Assembly: GCA_963921795.1 (NCBI GenBank)
Contig: OY997641.1
Location: 74,329,772-74,393,771, forward strand
Length of the DNA: 64,000 nucleotides
Direction of reading: 5' to 3'
Source of the DNA: Nannobrachium achirus
Taxonomy: Eukaryota; Chordata; Actinopteri; Myctophiformes; Myctophidae
Positions 43,310 through 54,663 of this stretch are shown here, piece after piece. Numbering within the stretch: the stretch's first letter is position 1; each line of letters opens with the position of its first letter. The position numbers and the translations under genes are program-made. Below the pieces are notes generated by a model that did no database searches, had not been told where the DNA came from, and saw only the letters and a program-made list of their open reading frames with translations.

Positions 43310-43864
43310 GCAACTAGCACCTCCCTTGAGTGACTGCGTCTCGTAAGCAGCTGTTAGGCCGCCAGACATCGCAAGAATGAATTAGCTATGTAAACAAAAC
43401 CTTACACATAACCCGAGGAGATCGAGGCAGAAGCAATGATAGGCTCCAGATACAAAATAAATTAAGCACGCTGCGAACGAAGCCTGTATCACTGGCTTCC
43501 TCCTGGCCCGACATGACTGTAGTTCATACGACTCTTACTTCTAGTACAACGCCGAGGCTTGACATGATAGAGAACTACATTTCCCACACACAGCGCTTAG
43601 TATGCGCTGCCGAGCGTGAACCTCCGCTCGTAAAACTCTGCTAGCTTTGACGTTAGGTAGATGCCGCTTACAGAAGACAGACACACGCAACCTACATAAA
43701 ATAATCATCCTGACATGCAGGGGCGGAGAAGTTTCAATATTCAAATGGGTGCCCGTCTTTGACCCCGCCCCTTTTTGCCCCCCCCCCCCATAATAAAAAC
43801 AGTCTATAAGGGAGAACAAGGAACATATACAGTAGCGTAGCCTATAGGACGGTTGGAGGGGGAG
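43310..43864. other. No gene recognised
   Basis: Unique-looking sequence with a poly-C run at 43779-43789. Confidence 0.4.
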
Positions 43865-44043
43865 CAGTGGTGTAAAGTAACTAAAGTACATTTACTTAAG
43901 TACAGTACTTAAGTACAGTTTTGAGGTATTTGTACTTTACTTGAGTATTTCCAATACTTTTACTTCTACTTCTCTACATCTGGGATCCAAATATTGTAGG
44001 CCTACTTTTATTCCACTACATTTATTTGAAAACGTTAGTTACT

Positions 44044-45246
44044 AGTAGGCGGGTGCATTTATGAAAAAAAAGCACCTAACCCCAAAAAAATTGCAACAAA
44101 AGGTTTTTCAACTGTTTTGTGTAGTATTAGGTGTCCTTAATAACATACTAAAAGTCTACCAAAGTCTGACCACTGGAAAGGTGTCATTTTCAAGATGGCG
44201 TCCAGGATGGACAAACATTCATTAAAATACTCTAACTCCTTCATTATTTACCCTAGACAAGTATTTTTTGTGTCAAACCCTATGTTTATGTGGCCTAGGA
44301 ATCCATTGGACTTGTCCAAATTGCAAAAATACAATTACATAATTACGAAATCCAATATTGTGTCTGTGACTCTATTATAACCCACTGAAAGAGTGCTAAT
44401 CGTCACATCATTCACCCCTCATGCTCCCTTTTCCGCCCAATGTGCATTCTATCCCAGCTACACACATCCACTCCCCCTGGGGGGACTCTACAGAGGTAAC
44501 AGTTTTGTGACTCTAGTTTGACTGATCACAAGCTACGTACTGAGGTGAGAATTACAATTCTTTAGATTTGTTCCTGTATAAGGTTGCAGCACCCCAACAT
44601 TCAAGCGTCTGTCACAGGTTATATTTCTTTTTTTTTATGTGATACTAGACACCTTATCAAACACAATGGCGAAGACATTTCTTGGTAAGGAATTTGTTCC
44701 CAAATGTGTATATTTAATGACTATAACATGGCCGCCCTGTTTTTATTAATTTCCCAGTATCTCACAGTAATAACTAATGTATTCCTTATTGGTATCAAAA
44801 GAAATCTCCTGAAAGCTTTTACAAAATGTTACTTATAACTGAAATCATCAATACTGGACATTATGGCACATGGAAAAAGGAGAAACATCCAATTACAATC
44901 AGAAATCTTCAAATTTAACATAAATATGCTTATAACCTTATTATAACCAACTGTTTTATCATAATTGTACTTGACTTCACTTGACTATAATTTATATATG
45001 CTAATTGGATTCCTAGATCATCAAAATATGAGGTTTGACACCAAAAATATTTGTCTGTGATGAATAATAAAGGAATAATGTTTTTTTTAAGGAACTGGCG
45101 GCGGCCATCTTGAAAATATGCATTTCTAGTGGTCAGATTTTGGTAGACTTTTGATATGTTATTAAGTACACCTGGTACTACAATAAACCATCGAGAAACC
45201 TTTTGTTGCAATTTTTTTGGGGTCAAACCATATCTGCACCCGCCTA
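44044..45246. mobile_element. Nested element with ~300-bp inverted repeats, perfect 8-bp duplication
   Basis: Ends AGTAGGCGGGTGCA and TGCACCCGCCTA. The arms share AAATTGCAACAAAAGGTTT, ACTAAAAGTCTACCAAA and TTTTCAAGATGG (and complements). TAGTTACT occurs on both sides (44036-44043, 45247-45254) and restores the outer element when the insert is removed. No recognised transposase. Confidence 0.9.
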
Positions 45247-45314
45247 TAGTTACTTTGCAGATATAAATGATTATATTATAAAACATACATAAGACATATT
45301 TTATACCTTGGCTA

Positions 45315-45393
45315 TTTGAAAATAGCCGATCTACAAGCTCACAATGCGTCGCGATGTTACGCGTTGTGAGCCTGTAGATCTGCTATTTTCAAA
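45315..45393. repeat. CTACAAGC hairpin family, copy H7
   Basis: TTTGAAAATAGCCGATCTAC, AAGCTCACAATGCGT, a short loop, ACGCGTTGTGAGCCTGTAG, then ATCTGCTATTTTCAAA. The stem is nearly perfect and the tip differs from the copies at 16 kb. Confidence 0.9.
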
Positions 45394-45500
45394 CATTTTG
45401 TACTTTTACTTTTGGTACTTTAAGTACATTTTGATGCCAATACTTTTATACTTTTACTCAAGTACATTCTGAATTCTGGACTCTTACTTGTAAGGCTGAG

Positions 45501-45646
45501 CTCAGACCAAAATACCTATAGTGGAATCCGCCAATGCGTTTCAATGAGAATGGAGCGTTTTCTGCCAGTAGAGGATTTCTGCAAAAAAACACTCCTTTCT
45601 CATTGAAATGCATTGGCGGATTCCACTATAGGTATTTTGGTCTGAG
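45501..45646. repeat. Palindromic insert in the hAT element
   Basis: CTCAGACCAAAATACCTATA, GTGGAATCCGCCAATGC and complementary arms ending TTTTGGTCTGAG. The centre is GCCAGTAGAGGATTTCTGC. Confidence 0.88.
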
Positions 45647-46315
45647 GGCACCCAAACGGAGTATTTCTACATTGTAGTATTGATACTTTTAATCAAGTAA
45701 AAAATGTGAGTACTTTTTCCACCACTGAGGGGGAGCATTAACAGAGCTGCATCACAGACAGACAGCCAGGATGTGGGGGCGGGCTTTGACGCTGTTTGGG
45801 ACAAAGCAAAGGTGTGAATTGGGCAGAGTGCTAAAAATTTGTTTGGTGAGAAATCAATGGTTTCATAGCTGGGTGCTTTAGCTCCCCTATATTTCCGCCC
45901 CTGCTGACATGTGTCATTACTGTTTATAGAGGCACCGTTTTCACGCGGGGCCATACTTTGTGCCTAGAACGTGACTAGCGAGCTGTTTTACCAGCAAACA
46001 GCTATCCTTACAGAAGTTAAAAACTAGCCGGCTAACAACAAGCAAAAGCTAGATCCTGGCTGACTGAAGGAAAGAACGCTGCTCAACAGTATAGTTGGGT
46101 CAAATTAGCCAAAAGTTAAACCAATCTGGGAACTAAATCAAAATCAAAATCTTTTTTCACAAATGTGTTCATAAAGGTGTCAATTATCACCTCTGAACTT
46201 TCTCAATCACAACTCCCTTGGGGGACTTTGTGGGAGCCACTCAAAGTTGGGGGTATCGGGATACCTGGGCCTGGGATTAAAGGGTATAAAATGAAAATTA
46301 AAAAAAATGCCAATA

Positions 46316-46749
46316 TGAGCATATGGGGTGTGTAATTAGGGTATTTTTGGGCTGCTGAATCCATTCCAACCATTAGTTTTCAGTTTAAATGACTCCTTGG
46401 CCATAAAATAGGCCTAATTGGCTAAGGCTTAGCCAATCATGTCATTCGAGTTCACCTGTGTCCTGTTAGTCCCTATGCTTAAACCCTTTTGAGTGTTCCT
46501 TGTCAGATTGGATCATGTTATCATGTGTCTCATGATGTGCGCTTACCCGCCTGATCTTGAATAGTTTTCATGAATTCAAACCCTACTCCAACCATTTTTT
46601 TTTTATTGTCAATATTATGTCTCGTGGACACAAAAAGGTAGTTTGTTGTGGCCTATTTTATGGCCAAGGAGTCATTTTTACTGAAAACGAATGGTTGGAA
46701 TGGATTCAGCAGCCCCAAAATACCCTAATTACACACTTCATATGCACCT
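46316..46749. repeat. Inner fold-back of the 1.6-kb element
   Basis: GTGTAATTAGGGTATTTTTG, GAATCCATTCCAACCATT and CCTTGGCCATAAAATAGGCC with complements on the right arm. Nested inverted repeats of this kind suggest one element inserted in another. Confidence 0.8.
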
Positions 46750-47253
46750 GTTTCGAATGATATCAACGCACTTAATGCGAAATATTCACGTGCTTTCAGA
46801 CGCTTCAATGCAGAGGTATCCATGGATACTTGGATACCAGTATCCAAAGTATCTTGACAATGCAGTGATATTAGTAGGTAAATGTCGACATCTAGTGGTC
46901 AACCTCAGAGGTGTGCAAAAATAAAACCTCAGCTGAATCCCAGCATCGAACCAGATGCCATGTATTCTCTGTTCCCCGGTGTAACGCTCCACGCCATAGA
47001 CCCCGACGGAGCGGCGCGGTATTGGGCGGCGATGACCCCCGTGAGTCGCCACCGAGGCGAAGCGATAGCGAGCCGAGTTGCCGCGACGAACGGTGGGAAC
47101 GCCGCACAATCCCACTCAGCCGCGTTACCGAGTTATGTGCCGTTATGGACAGAATAGTAAATATTCAGTCCCTCACTATCCACGTCTACCCCACTGCACG
47201 TCTACCCCACTATCCACGTCAAAGATAAATGCACAAAAAAGGAGTCACATCAT

Positions 47254-47327
47254 CCGTTCATTAGCTCAGTCAGTAGAGCACGGATGCAACAAACCCACGG
47301 TTTGGGTTCGATTCCCCTGAGGGGAAT
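47254..47327 (+). pseudogene. tRNA-like sequence (A and B boxes)
   Basis: ATTAGCTCAGTCAGTAGAGC is a textbook A box/D-arm and TTGGGTTCGATTCCCC a good B box with T-loop. The anticodon stem and acceptor stem do not pair well, so a tRNA pseudogene or SINE head rather than a working tRNA. Confidence 0.6.
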
Positions 47328-48239
47328 AATATTCGAGGCGACAGATATCGGCGCATGCGTACTTCAAAGTGCACGTCAACGAGTATGCCGTGGATACTCC
47401 TCCGTAGATACCCTGTGGATACTCTCTGCATTCAAATGTCTGAAAAATGGTGAAAAAGTCCGATTGAATGCGAAGAGAGCAGTCGAAGCTGGTGTCATAT
47501 GCTCATATTGCCCATTTCTTTATTTTTTCCCCTTTAATCCAGGCCCTCGGGATACCCCCAATTTTGATTGGCTCCCACAAAGTCCCCCAAGGGAGTTGTG
47601 ATTGAGAAAGTTCAGAGTTGATAGTTGACACCTTTATGAACACATTTGTGAAAAAAGATTTTGATTTTGATTTAGTTCCCAGATTGGTTTAACTTTTGGC
47701 TAATTTGACCTAACTAGTAGCAGATACGGCTAGCGCCGTCGACAAACACACCACTGTTCCCGACAAGCACAACCAACTGAGTTTACCTTAGCGAACGGTA
47801 GCAAAGCAAAGCAAAGTACAATGAAGTTAGCATTAGCCAGTAGCCCCAACTACTGCCATCTCTATCTGTAGTATGCAAAATCAGCTGGAATCGGCAACAT
47901 TACCTTGATGAAGCAGTAGTTAGAAGTAGACCTCAGCCGTGTTTACCACAACAACAAACCCAACCTTTTATGCCATAAGCCTTGCCTTGATCACAGCCTG
48001 GATGGCAGCTAAAAATGCTACTTTAGCAATAGTGAGCAGCAGAAACAACCGGTAACCCTTACGTGAGCAGCAGCAGCTTGCGCAACAATACCTTAGCTAC
48101 AGGCAGGTCTACCTATATAATGTGGATAGGGGGCGGGACACGCACGTCCCGACCACGTGAGCGCGCGCAACCTCCAGTACACTCCCCCGAACTCGCTTCG
48201 TCATTATATTCCTTCGCAGCATTAATGTTGTACCGGATA

Positions 48240-48564
48240 GGTTTGTAGTGTGTTAATGAATATAAGAATTCAAGCCCAAAACACGCTTGCCCCGTGTCAA
48301 ATGCTGGCGATATTGCAACGTGCGGCACCAGGTATTCCTAAAAGCAACCTCTATGTCTACGTCTAAACGTATTCCTAAACTTAACCTTAATAAAACTAGG
48401 TCTAAACCAAACCTTATTCTTAAACGTAACTTCAGTAAAACTATGCTTAAACCTAACCTTATTCCTAAACCTCTGAAAACTATTCCTTCTGTGAAAAAAA
48501 TGGGAGTGTGTTTTGGGTTAGGGTTTGAGTTTTCCGGTTACTCTTAATTCTTATGACAATTATT
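48240..48564. repeat. Dispersed repeat, copy 1 (partners 63490-63806, part at 56755-56865)
   Basis: GTTTGTAGTGTGTTAATGAA through CTTAATTCTTATGACAATTA, with repeated CCTAAAC/TAAAC.TAACCTTA words. The 63-kb copy continues without interruption where this one is broken at 48565. Confidence 0.88.
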
Positions 48565-49312
48565 GCGACCGTCATGTCGCATTTACTATCAAAACCTCCA
48601 CCGGCTGGCTGTCTGTCTGTCTGTCTGTCACGTTACACTTTTGCCCAACTCATATCTCCGCCATCGTTGCCCCTATCCATGTGACATTTTCCACACACAC
48701 TCCTTGCCTGCCAAACCAAAACCTTCAGGACCCCCCGGACCTCCACGGACCCCCAGGGACCACCAGGGACCCCCTGCCACCGCAAGCAAATAGTGCAAAA
48801 ATGACCAAATCAACACCCCAACTGGCCTACTCACGGCGAATTCCCGGGGACCACCGACTCCTGCTGCTCTAACAGTCCTTCACCTTCATTGGTTTAACTG
48901 TGCCACGCCCCCTCCCCTCATTGGCCAAAACTTTATTTGGCTTTACTCATCAACCGTTTGTCGTACAAACTTGTGGGTGGTGTCAATTGACTTGATTAAG
49001 AGTCCTTAACCTTAATTGGTTTACCTTTGCCCCGCCCCTCCTCTGATTGGCCGAAACCTTACTTGCCTTTACTCATCAACCGTTTGTCGTACACACTTGT
49101 GGGTGCTGTCAATTAACTTCATTAACAGGCCTTCACCTTAATTGGTTTAACTTTGCCCCGCCCCCTCCTCTGATTGGCCGAAACTGTATTTGGCTTTACT
49201 CATCAACCGTTTGTCGTACAAACTTGTGGCTGGAACCAATGCCACTCACAGGCCTCTTTGTGTATACTGTGACCTGACGGTCGCTTATCTCCCGATTAGG
49301 GAGTCTTACTGG
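48565..49312 (+). mobile_element. Copy 3 of the GGTCGCTTATCTCC repeat family
   Basis: Starts GCGACCGTCATGTCGCATTT (a hairpin) and ends CGGTCGCTTATCTCCCGATT, AGGGAGTCTTACTGG. It has an internal triplicated TCATTGG..ACTCATCAACCGTTTG unit of about 120 bp. With copy 4 it was inserted into an ATT-rich site that is intact at 63806. Confidence 0.85.
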
Positions 49313-49350
49313 TAATCACATAGCCTACTGTTTGTGTCCTTGCAGTAGTT

Positions 49351-49771
49351 GCGACTGCCAGGTCGCAGTTAGTATCAAAACCTCCACCTGCTGTCTGTCA
49401 GTCTGTCTGTCTGTCAGTCTGTCTGTCCGTCACGTCACACTTTTCCCCTACTCATATCTCCGCCACCGTTGCCTATCCATGCCAAACTTTGCACACACAC
49501 TCCTTGGTTTCCAAACCACAACCTCCACCCATTTCTCATGGCCCTCTTCTAGCGCCACCATGAGGCCGATTCTAGCAAAACAAATTTTTTGACACTGCTC
49601 CTATAGATTTTGCCCTAAAAATCACGCAAAGCGGTACACAGTATCTCTAAACTCATGTCATCAACATGAATCTGTCCCATTTCCCATATTCCCTCCTGAT
49701 TGGCTACCATTGCCTTCTAAAGTTTGTGTATGCAACCTGACGGTTGCTTATCTCCCGATTAGTCTTACTGG
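49351..49771 (+). mobile_element. Copy 4 of the GGTCGCTTATCTCC repeat family
   Basis: GCGACTGCCAGGTCGCAG start hairpin, (TGTC)n, TCATATCTCCGCCACC, GGTACACAGTATCTCTAAA and the end GGTTGCTTATCTCCCGATTA, GTCTTACTGG. The closest copy to 688-1002. Confidence 0.85.
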
Positions 49772-50019
49772 TTATTATTATTATGAGAGTGTACAAATGG
49801 AATCAAATGGACCCTTACAGGTTGATCTGGTTCCATTTGTACACTCCCAGAGTTAAAACACCCGTAGAGAGAGGGAGAGATCATTTAGCGACCTACAACC
49901 GGGTCGCGACGTGGTCGGTAGTTTTCAGCGACTGGGTCGCTAAATCGACCGACTGGGACGCTAAAACCACCGACCGGGACCAAGGAATGTTAGGCAGGAA
50001 CAGTAAGCCCACACCACGG

Positions 50020-50605
50020 TCCATGCGCCATGACACTTTGGGTGGCCAAACGTGCAACGGAAGCTCGATGAATAACATTGGTGTCTATGAGCTTCAGCTG
50101 GGACAGCTCATGAACAAAAAAATATTCTGAACGATTGAGACCTTTGTTGTATAATCGCTCCAGGAATACAAAAGAAGACATATCACAGGTATTTTTACAA
50201 TCACTTGCTTTTCGATGTGCACGGTACATAATGTTATTGAGGCAGCTAAACAGCGGCGGCGGCCGTTTCTGTCTCGGAGCTATCGCGAGATTTGGATTCC
50301 AGACAGGGAATGGTGGAGAGTCTCGCGATACTATCTAGTTCAGAAACGTAAATTGTGCTCTTTAGATGCCTCTATAATGTTATACAGTGTACTCACCGAA
50401 AAGCAACACAGCACAAAACAATGTGTCACATGTCTTCTTTTATATTCCTGAGCTGAGTGTTTTATGAAGGTCTCTATCGTTCAGAATAATCTTTTGTTCA
50501 TGAGCTGTCCCAGCTGAAGCTCATAGAAGCAATGGTATTCATCGAGCTTCCGTTGCAAGTTTGGCCACCCAAAGTGTCATGGCGGATGGCCATGGAGCCT
50601 AAAAT
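50020..50605. repeat. Inner fold-back of the 1.36-kb element
   Basis: GCGCCATGACACTTTGGGTG, CAACGGAAGCTCGATGAAT and TATGAGCTTCAGCTGGGACA have complementary partners at 50485-50600. The centre (50240-50335) is CpG-rich with GCGGCGGCGG and two TCGCGA sites. Confidence 0.85.
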
Positions 50606-50640
50606 GATGTCAGTTACCATTCCTTCTTTGATCTTCCTTG

Positions 50641-50890
50641 ACCGGGACGCTAAAACCACCCACCGGGACGCTAAAACCACCGACCGGGTCGCTAAATCGA
50701 CCGACCGGGACGCTAAAACCACCAACCGGGACGCTAAAACCACCGACCGGGTCGCTAAAACCACCGACCGGGACGCTAAAACCACCCACCGGGTCGCTAA
50801 AACCACCGACCGGGACGCTAAAACCACCGACCGGGTCGCTAAATCGACCGACCGGGACGCTAAATCCACTGACCGGGTAGGTAAATCCAC
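50641..50890. repeat. 21-bp minisatellite, about 12 units
   Basis: Unit GACCGGGACGCTAAAACCAC with alternations GGGAC/GGGTC and AAAACC/AAATCG. Because 21 is a multiple of three, both strands stay open and give spurious repeat proteins. Confidence 0.95.
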
Positions 50891-51339
50891 CAACCGGTGG
50901 TCGCTTATCCACCAACCACCGGGCTACTAACCCTAAACCTAACCTCAGTAACCTTACCTCAGTAGGCTAACCTGCCGACGCAACCTCCCGACCGGGTCGT
51001 TAAATCACCGACCCCGCCGCTAAAGCGAGCGACCGGGTCGCTAAATCGACCGACTGGGGCGCAAAATCATCCGAACAGGTCACTAGATGTACCAACTGGG
51101 TCGCAAAAAAAAAAACTGGGTCGGTAGATTTAGCGACCCGGTCGGTCGATTTAGCGACCCGGTCGCTGAAAACTACTGACCACGTCGCGACCCGGTTGTA
51201 GGTCGCTAAATTATCTCACTCTTACTGCACCCGTAAGAGACCATTTGGAATCACCCCAAGGAACCAGGGTCCCTGAACCACACCTTGAGGTCCACTGGTG
51301 TAGCAGAGTGTTTCCAGCGAGACAAGATGCACAATGTTT

Positions 51340-52440
51340 GATCAGAATGGAACTGAGCCTTCATTAGTATCATTAGCTACACCTGTGAAGAAAGTAAGGA
51401 AGAGGCCCAATGTTTTCTATTATGGCTTGCATGGAGCCTAATAGGCTGGTGAGTGGTGCTAGTACCGCTATATTGTAAATAGTCAATGCATACTTGTCCT
51501 GTAACGCACAACTGCCTCTCGATGCTGAACCCCTATCTGCTCCCGATGAGTGCACAATCCATGTAAAGCGCCTTGGATAAAGGCGCTATATACATTTACC
51601 ATACAACAGAAGCTTAACACACAAGGCCTTTATAAATAAATAAAAGAGAATGTTGCTCTCTACCAACTGCGAGAGATGACCAACCCACTTTTTCATATAA
51701 ATAGTCCTTACTCAGTCATATCAAATTCCATATCTTAATAAAGTCCTTATTTCATTCCTTCATTGCAGACCAGTGTGCAGAGTCCAGCCTGAAGGTGAAG
51801 ATGAGTTGGAGTGTTTCTGTTAACACATTGGCCGCCATTTTAACATTGACTGTATGGCTCTCCTGCCATTTTGTTTAATAAAAAAATTGATATATTTTTT
51901 TTATATTGACATTTTTCCTAAATTCTGTATTTTTTCGACAATGTCATAAAGAACCTCAAATGAAACAGGACAAACTCTAGTCTCACCGAAAAATAAAATA
52001 AATAAATAAAAAGCTTTTTTTTCTATAGTTGCAGCCATCTCAAAATAGCCATTTTTGACCAAAATCCAGCTATAATTGAAAGAACTGGAGATATTGACCT
52101 TTTTGTGATTGATGGCTTTTCGAGCGAATAACTCAGTTGATATTTGTATTTATGGCGTCAGGCACTTATCAGATAAGTGTACTAATGTAATTATGTAATA
52201 GGAATTATTTTTAGAATTTTCTGTTTAGAAAAATGCAGAGACAAATATTTTTATATGCTATGTCTGACCAAAAACAGCAAGTTCACATTGATATACTATT
52301 ACTGCTACAGTATTCTACAAGTCTGCTACAAGTCACTTGGGGGCGCTGTCTCTCTGTTTCTGTGTGTAAATGCTAGTTGCGCTCTGTAGGCCTACAGGTG
52401 CACACACACACATTGACATCAAAGGGGGCATGAGTCTTTA
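51340..52440. other. No gene; SINE tail at 51538-51602
   Basis: GCTCCCGATGAG..TGTAAAGCGCCTTGGATAAAGGCGCTATAT is a SINE 3' tail. The remainder (AT-rich, 51620-52440) has no feature that I can support. Confidence 0.5.
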
Positions 52441-52443
52441 CAA

Positions 52444-53151
52444 CCAGTAAGACTCCCTAATCGGGAGATAAGCGACCGTTGGTCGCTTATCTCCACAAAT
52501 ATCACAACCTCCACCTCTCACGTCATACGGGTAGCCATAGTTACACCTGGAATGTTGAATCTCCATATATGGAGATAACCTACGCATCACACAAAGTCTG
52601 ACCTCACCAGCCCATACTTGGGCATGGACGACTTATATCTACATATACGGAGATGGCCATATATGGAGATACGATGACATCACAGAGTCCACAGCTGATG
52701 ATGTGGCGTGATGTCATACAATACACAAACAAGCCCTATATAAAGGGGCAATTCTCACCAGGGAAGAGAGCATTGCCTGGAATGTTGAATCTCCATATAT
52801 TGAGATAACCTACGCATCACACAAAGTCTGACCTCACCAGCCCATACTTGGGCATGGACGACTTATATCTCCATATACGGAGATGGCCATATATGGAGAT
52901 ACGATGACATCACAGAGTCCACAGCTGATGATGTGGCGTGATGTCATACAATAAACAAACAAGCCCTATATACTGATGCGATACGATGACATCACAGAGT
53001 CCACAGCTGATGATGTGGCGTGATGTCATACAATAAACAAACAAGCCCTATATACTGATGCGGAGATATGAGCAGGGCAAAGGTGTGACGTGTGACCGAC
53101 CGACGGACGGCCGGTGGAGGTTTTCATAGTAAACTGCTCCCTGACGGTCGC
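52444..53151 (-). mobile_element. Copy 5 of the GGTCGCTTATCTCC family with internal tandem repeats
   Basis: Opposite orientation: CCAGTAAGACTCCCTAATCG at the left and CTGACGGTCGC at the right. Inside, a unit of about 236 bp (GGAATGTTGAATCTCCATAT, GACATCACAGAGTCCACAGC) occurs twice, and its last 80 bp a third time. Confidence 0.8.
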
Positions 53152-53231
53152 AATAACACTTCTAGAATACACCTCTAGAATGGATTGCTATGACATTTGT
53201 TCAACAAGGTGATCAGCAATCTCTCAACAAG

Positions 53232-53282
53232 TCGCTCTGCGACACTTTGAGAGCTTGTAGAGCTTGTAGATCTGCTATTTTC
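53232..53282. repeat. CTACAAGC hairpin family, copy H8 (right half)
   Basis: GTCGCTCTGCGACACTTTGA, GAGCTTGTAGAGCTTGTAGA, then TCTGCTATTTTCAC. The last arm is doubled. Confidence 0.75.
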
Positions 53283-53860
53283 ACATTCTAGCACATGTTA
53301 GAAAATGTCTCCCCCTGCCCCTAAAAAATCCTCTGCACTGCCCTGGCAAGAGCAGGGCAGACGCAGTTTGCTAACGAGGCGAGGCTGTAGTTGATCGATC
53401 GCTTGTTGGCTGTAGTTGATGCTTGTTTTGGTGGAGCGTGGGCCAGGGACCCCCACGCCCACCTGGTTCCCTAAGTGTTGGCTGGAGACCAGGGGACCCC
53501 CTTTGTGAGACCCCATCGACAGGGACCACTTGTCCCTGCAACTGGATCATGTGAACTTTATGTAACAAATGATCGGCTTATTGATTGATTTTACAATGTT
53601 ATGTAACTCCGCACTGCTCTGGGAGGTCGGCGAAGCGTTGGACCCGCGGACCCCTTATTGGTTCCGTTAGAAAGGCGACCAGGGACCCCCACCTTTGCAA
53701 AGGCGATCATGGCTTGTTTGTGGACTAAATACCATTACAAAACTAATATTATAGCCTGGACATATGGATTATAACCCAGGGTGTGGATTCAAATCAACCA
53801 TCATCATTATCAGGTACGTTTTAGAAGCATTTATATGGCGAATTGGCGATAATTGTGTGT
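53283..53860. other. No gene recognised
   Basis: Contains AGGGACCCCCAC repeated three times (53446, 53511 variant, 53682), hinting at a degenerate repeat. No ORF of note. Confidence 0.4.
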
Positions 53861-53862
53861 CT

Positions 53863-53988
53863 TGAGAGAGAGAGAGAGAGAGAGAGAGAGGCAGATCTCA
53901 CTGATAGCACTGTTTTTTTATGGGACTGAACACCATCAGGGGGTCCAACAGGGACCACTGAAACAGAGATATAGTGGTCCTGGAGGGA

Positions 53989-54074
<86 letters not shown>
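53863..54074. repeat. (GA)n and (CA)n microsatellites
   Basis: GA run at 53863-53892 and a long CA run at 53992-54074. Confidence 0.95.
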
Positions 54075-54075
<1 letters not shown>

Positions 54076-54453
54076 CTGTTCTCACACTTTTTTTCTTCTC
54101 TTTTTTTTCCCGGCAGCCAGCCTTTTGAGCTCAAATGCGTCTTTTGCCAGTTCACTGTGGGTTATGGGGAGATTTATACATTTGTATTGCAATTTATACA
54201 TTATTACAGTATTTTTTTCAAACACACTTACTTTGATGTGTGATATTTTAGGTTCCCTTTAAGATAAAAGGCTCAGACTTTGTGACGGGCTGTGGAAGAA
54301 TGTAATTAAACATTACATTATATAAAAGCAAATTCTCGGGACTATCGGGCCTGGCGGGGAACGACATTGGGATTTTCTCGGGACTATCGGGGGAGGCGGG
54401 GAATGAGTTAAACAGGAACCTGAAAACCACCTGGACATCAGTACGTTTCATGC

Positions 54454-54490
54454 CTTCTCTTCTCTTCTCTTCTCTTCTCTTCTCTTCTCT
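54454..54490. repeat. (TCTCT)n pyrimidine repeat
   Basis: CTTCTCTTCTCTTCTCTTCT, about 170 bases before the zinc-finger exon acceptor. Confidence 0.9.
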
Positions 54491-54663
54491 CGCTGTCTCT
54501 CTTAGAGAGAATGTTTGCAGGAAATGGCTTTTTTTTAATGCATGAGAATAGACTCATGATTTGGAACTACCAAAGCTATAACACAGAGGAAACGCTGCAT
54601 AAAATAACAAAGTACAAACCTTTAATGTTTTTTCTCTCATTTTATCTTTTTATTCTCCCCTAG

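Larger units (their letters stand above)
43865..45727. mobile_element. hAT element with perfect 8-bp duplication, containing three insertions
   Basis: Begins CAGTGGTGTAAAGTAACTAA and ends GAGTACTTTTTCCACCACTG, the widespread fish GTGGTGTAAAGTAAC-type element. AGGGGGAG lies on both sides (43857-43864, 45728-45735). No transposase. Inside are the element at 44044-45246, a hairpin (45315-45393) and a palindrome (45501-45646). Confidence 0.92.
46092..47716. mobile_element. 1.6-kb element with ~200-bp inverted repeats
   Basis: TAGTTGGGTCAAATTAGCC (left) faces GGCTAATTTGACCTAACTA (right). The arms extend through AAATCAAAATCTTTTTTCAC and TCCCTTGGGGGACTTTGTGG. Inside are a second fold-back (46316-46749), a CpG-rich block and a tRNA-like sequence. 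No transposase, class unknown. Confidence 0.8.
49867..51227. mobile_element. 1.36-kb element with GGTCGCTAAA repeats and 8-bp duplication
   Basis: Inverted ends about 90 bp long (ATCATTTAGCGACCTACAAC, CGGGTCGCGACGTGGTC and complement). CACCCGTA flanks both sides (49859-49866, 51228-51235). The empty site with a single CACCCGTA is present at 63886-63893. The interior is a further fold-back plus a 21-bp minisatellite. No transposase. Confidence 0.92.

Noticed and set aside
50641..50890. CRISPR-like or repeat-protein array
   Set aside because: 21-bp units lie head to tail with no unique spacers. The open frames on both strands follow from a unit length divisible by three.
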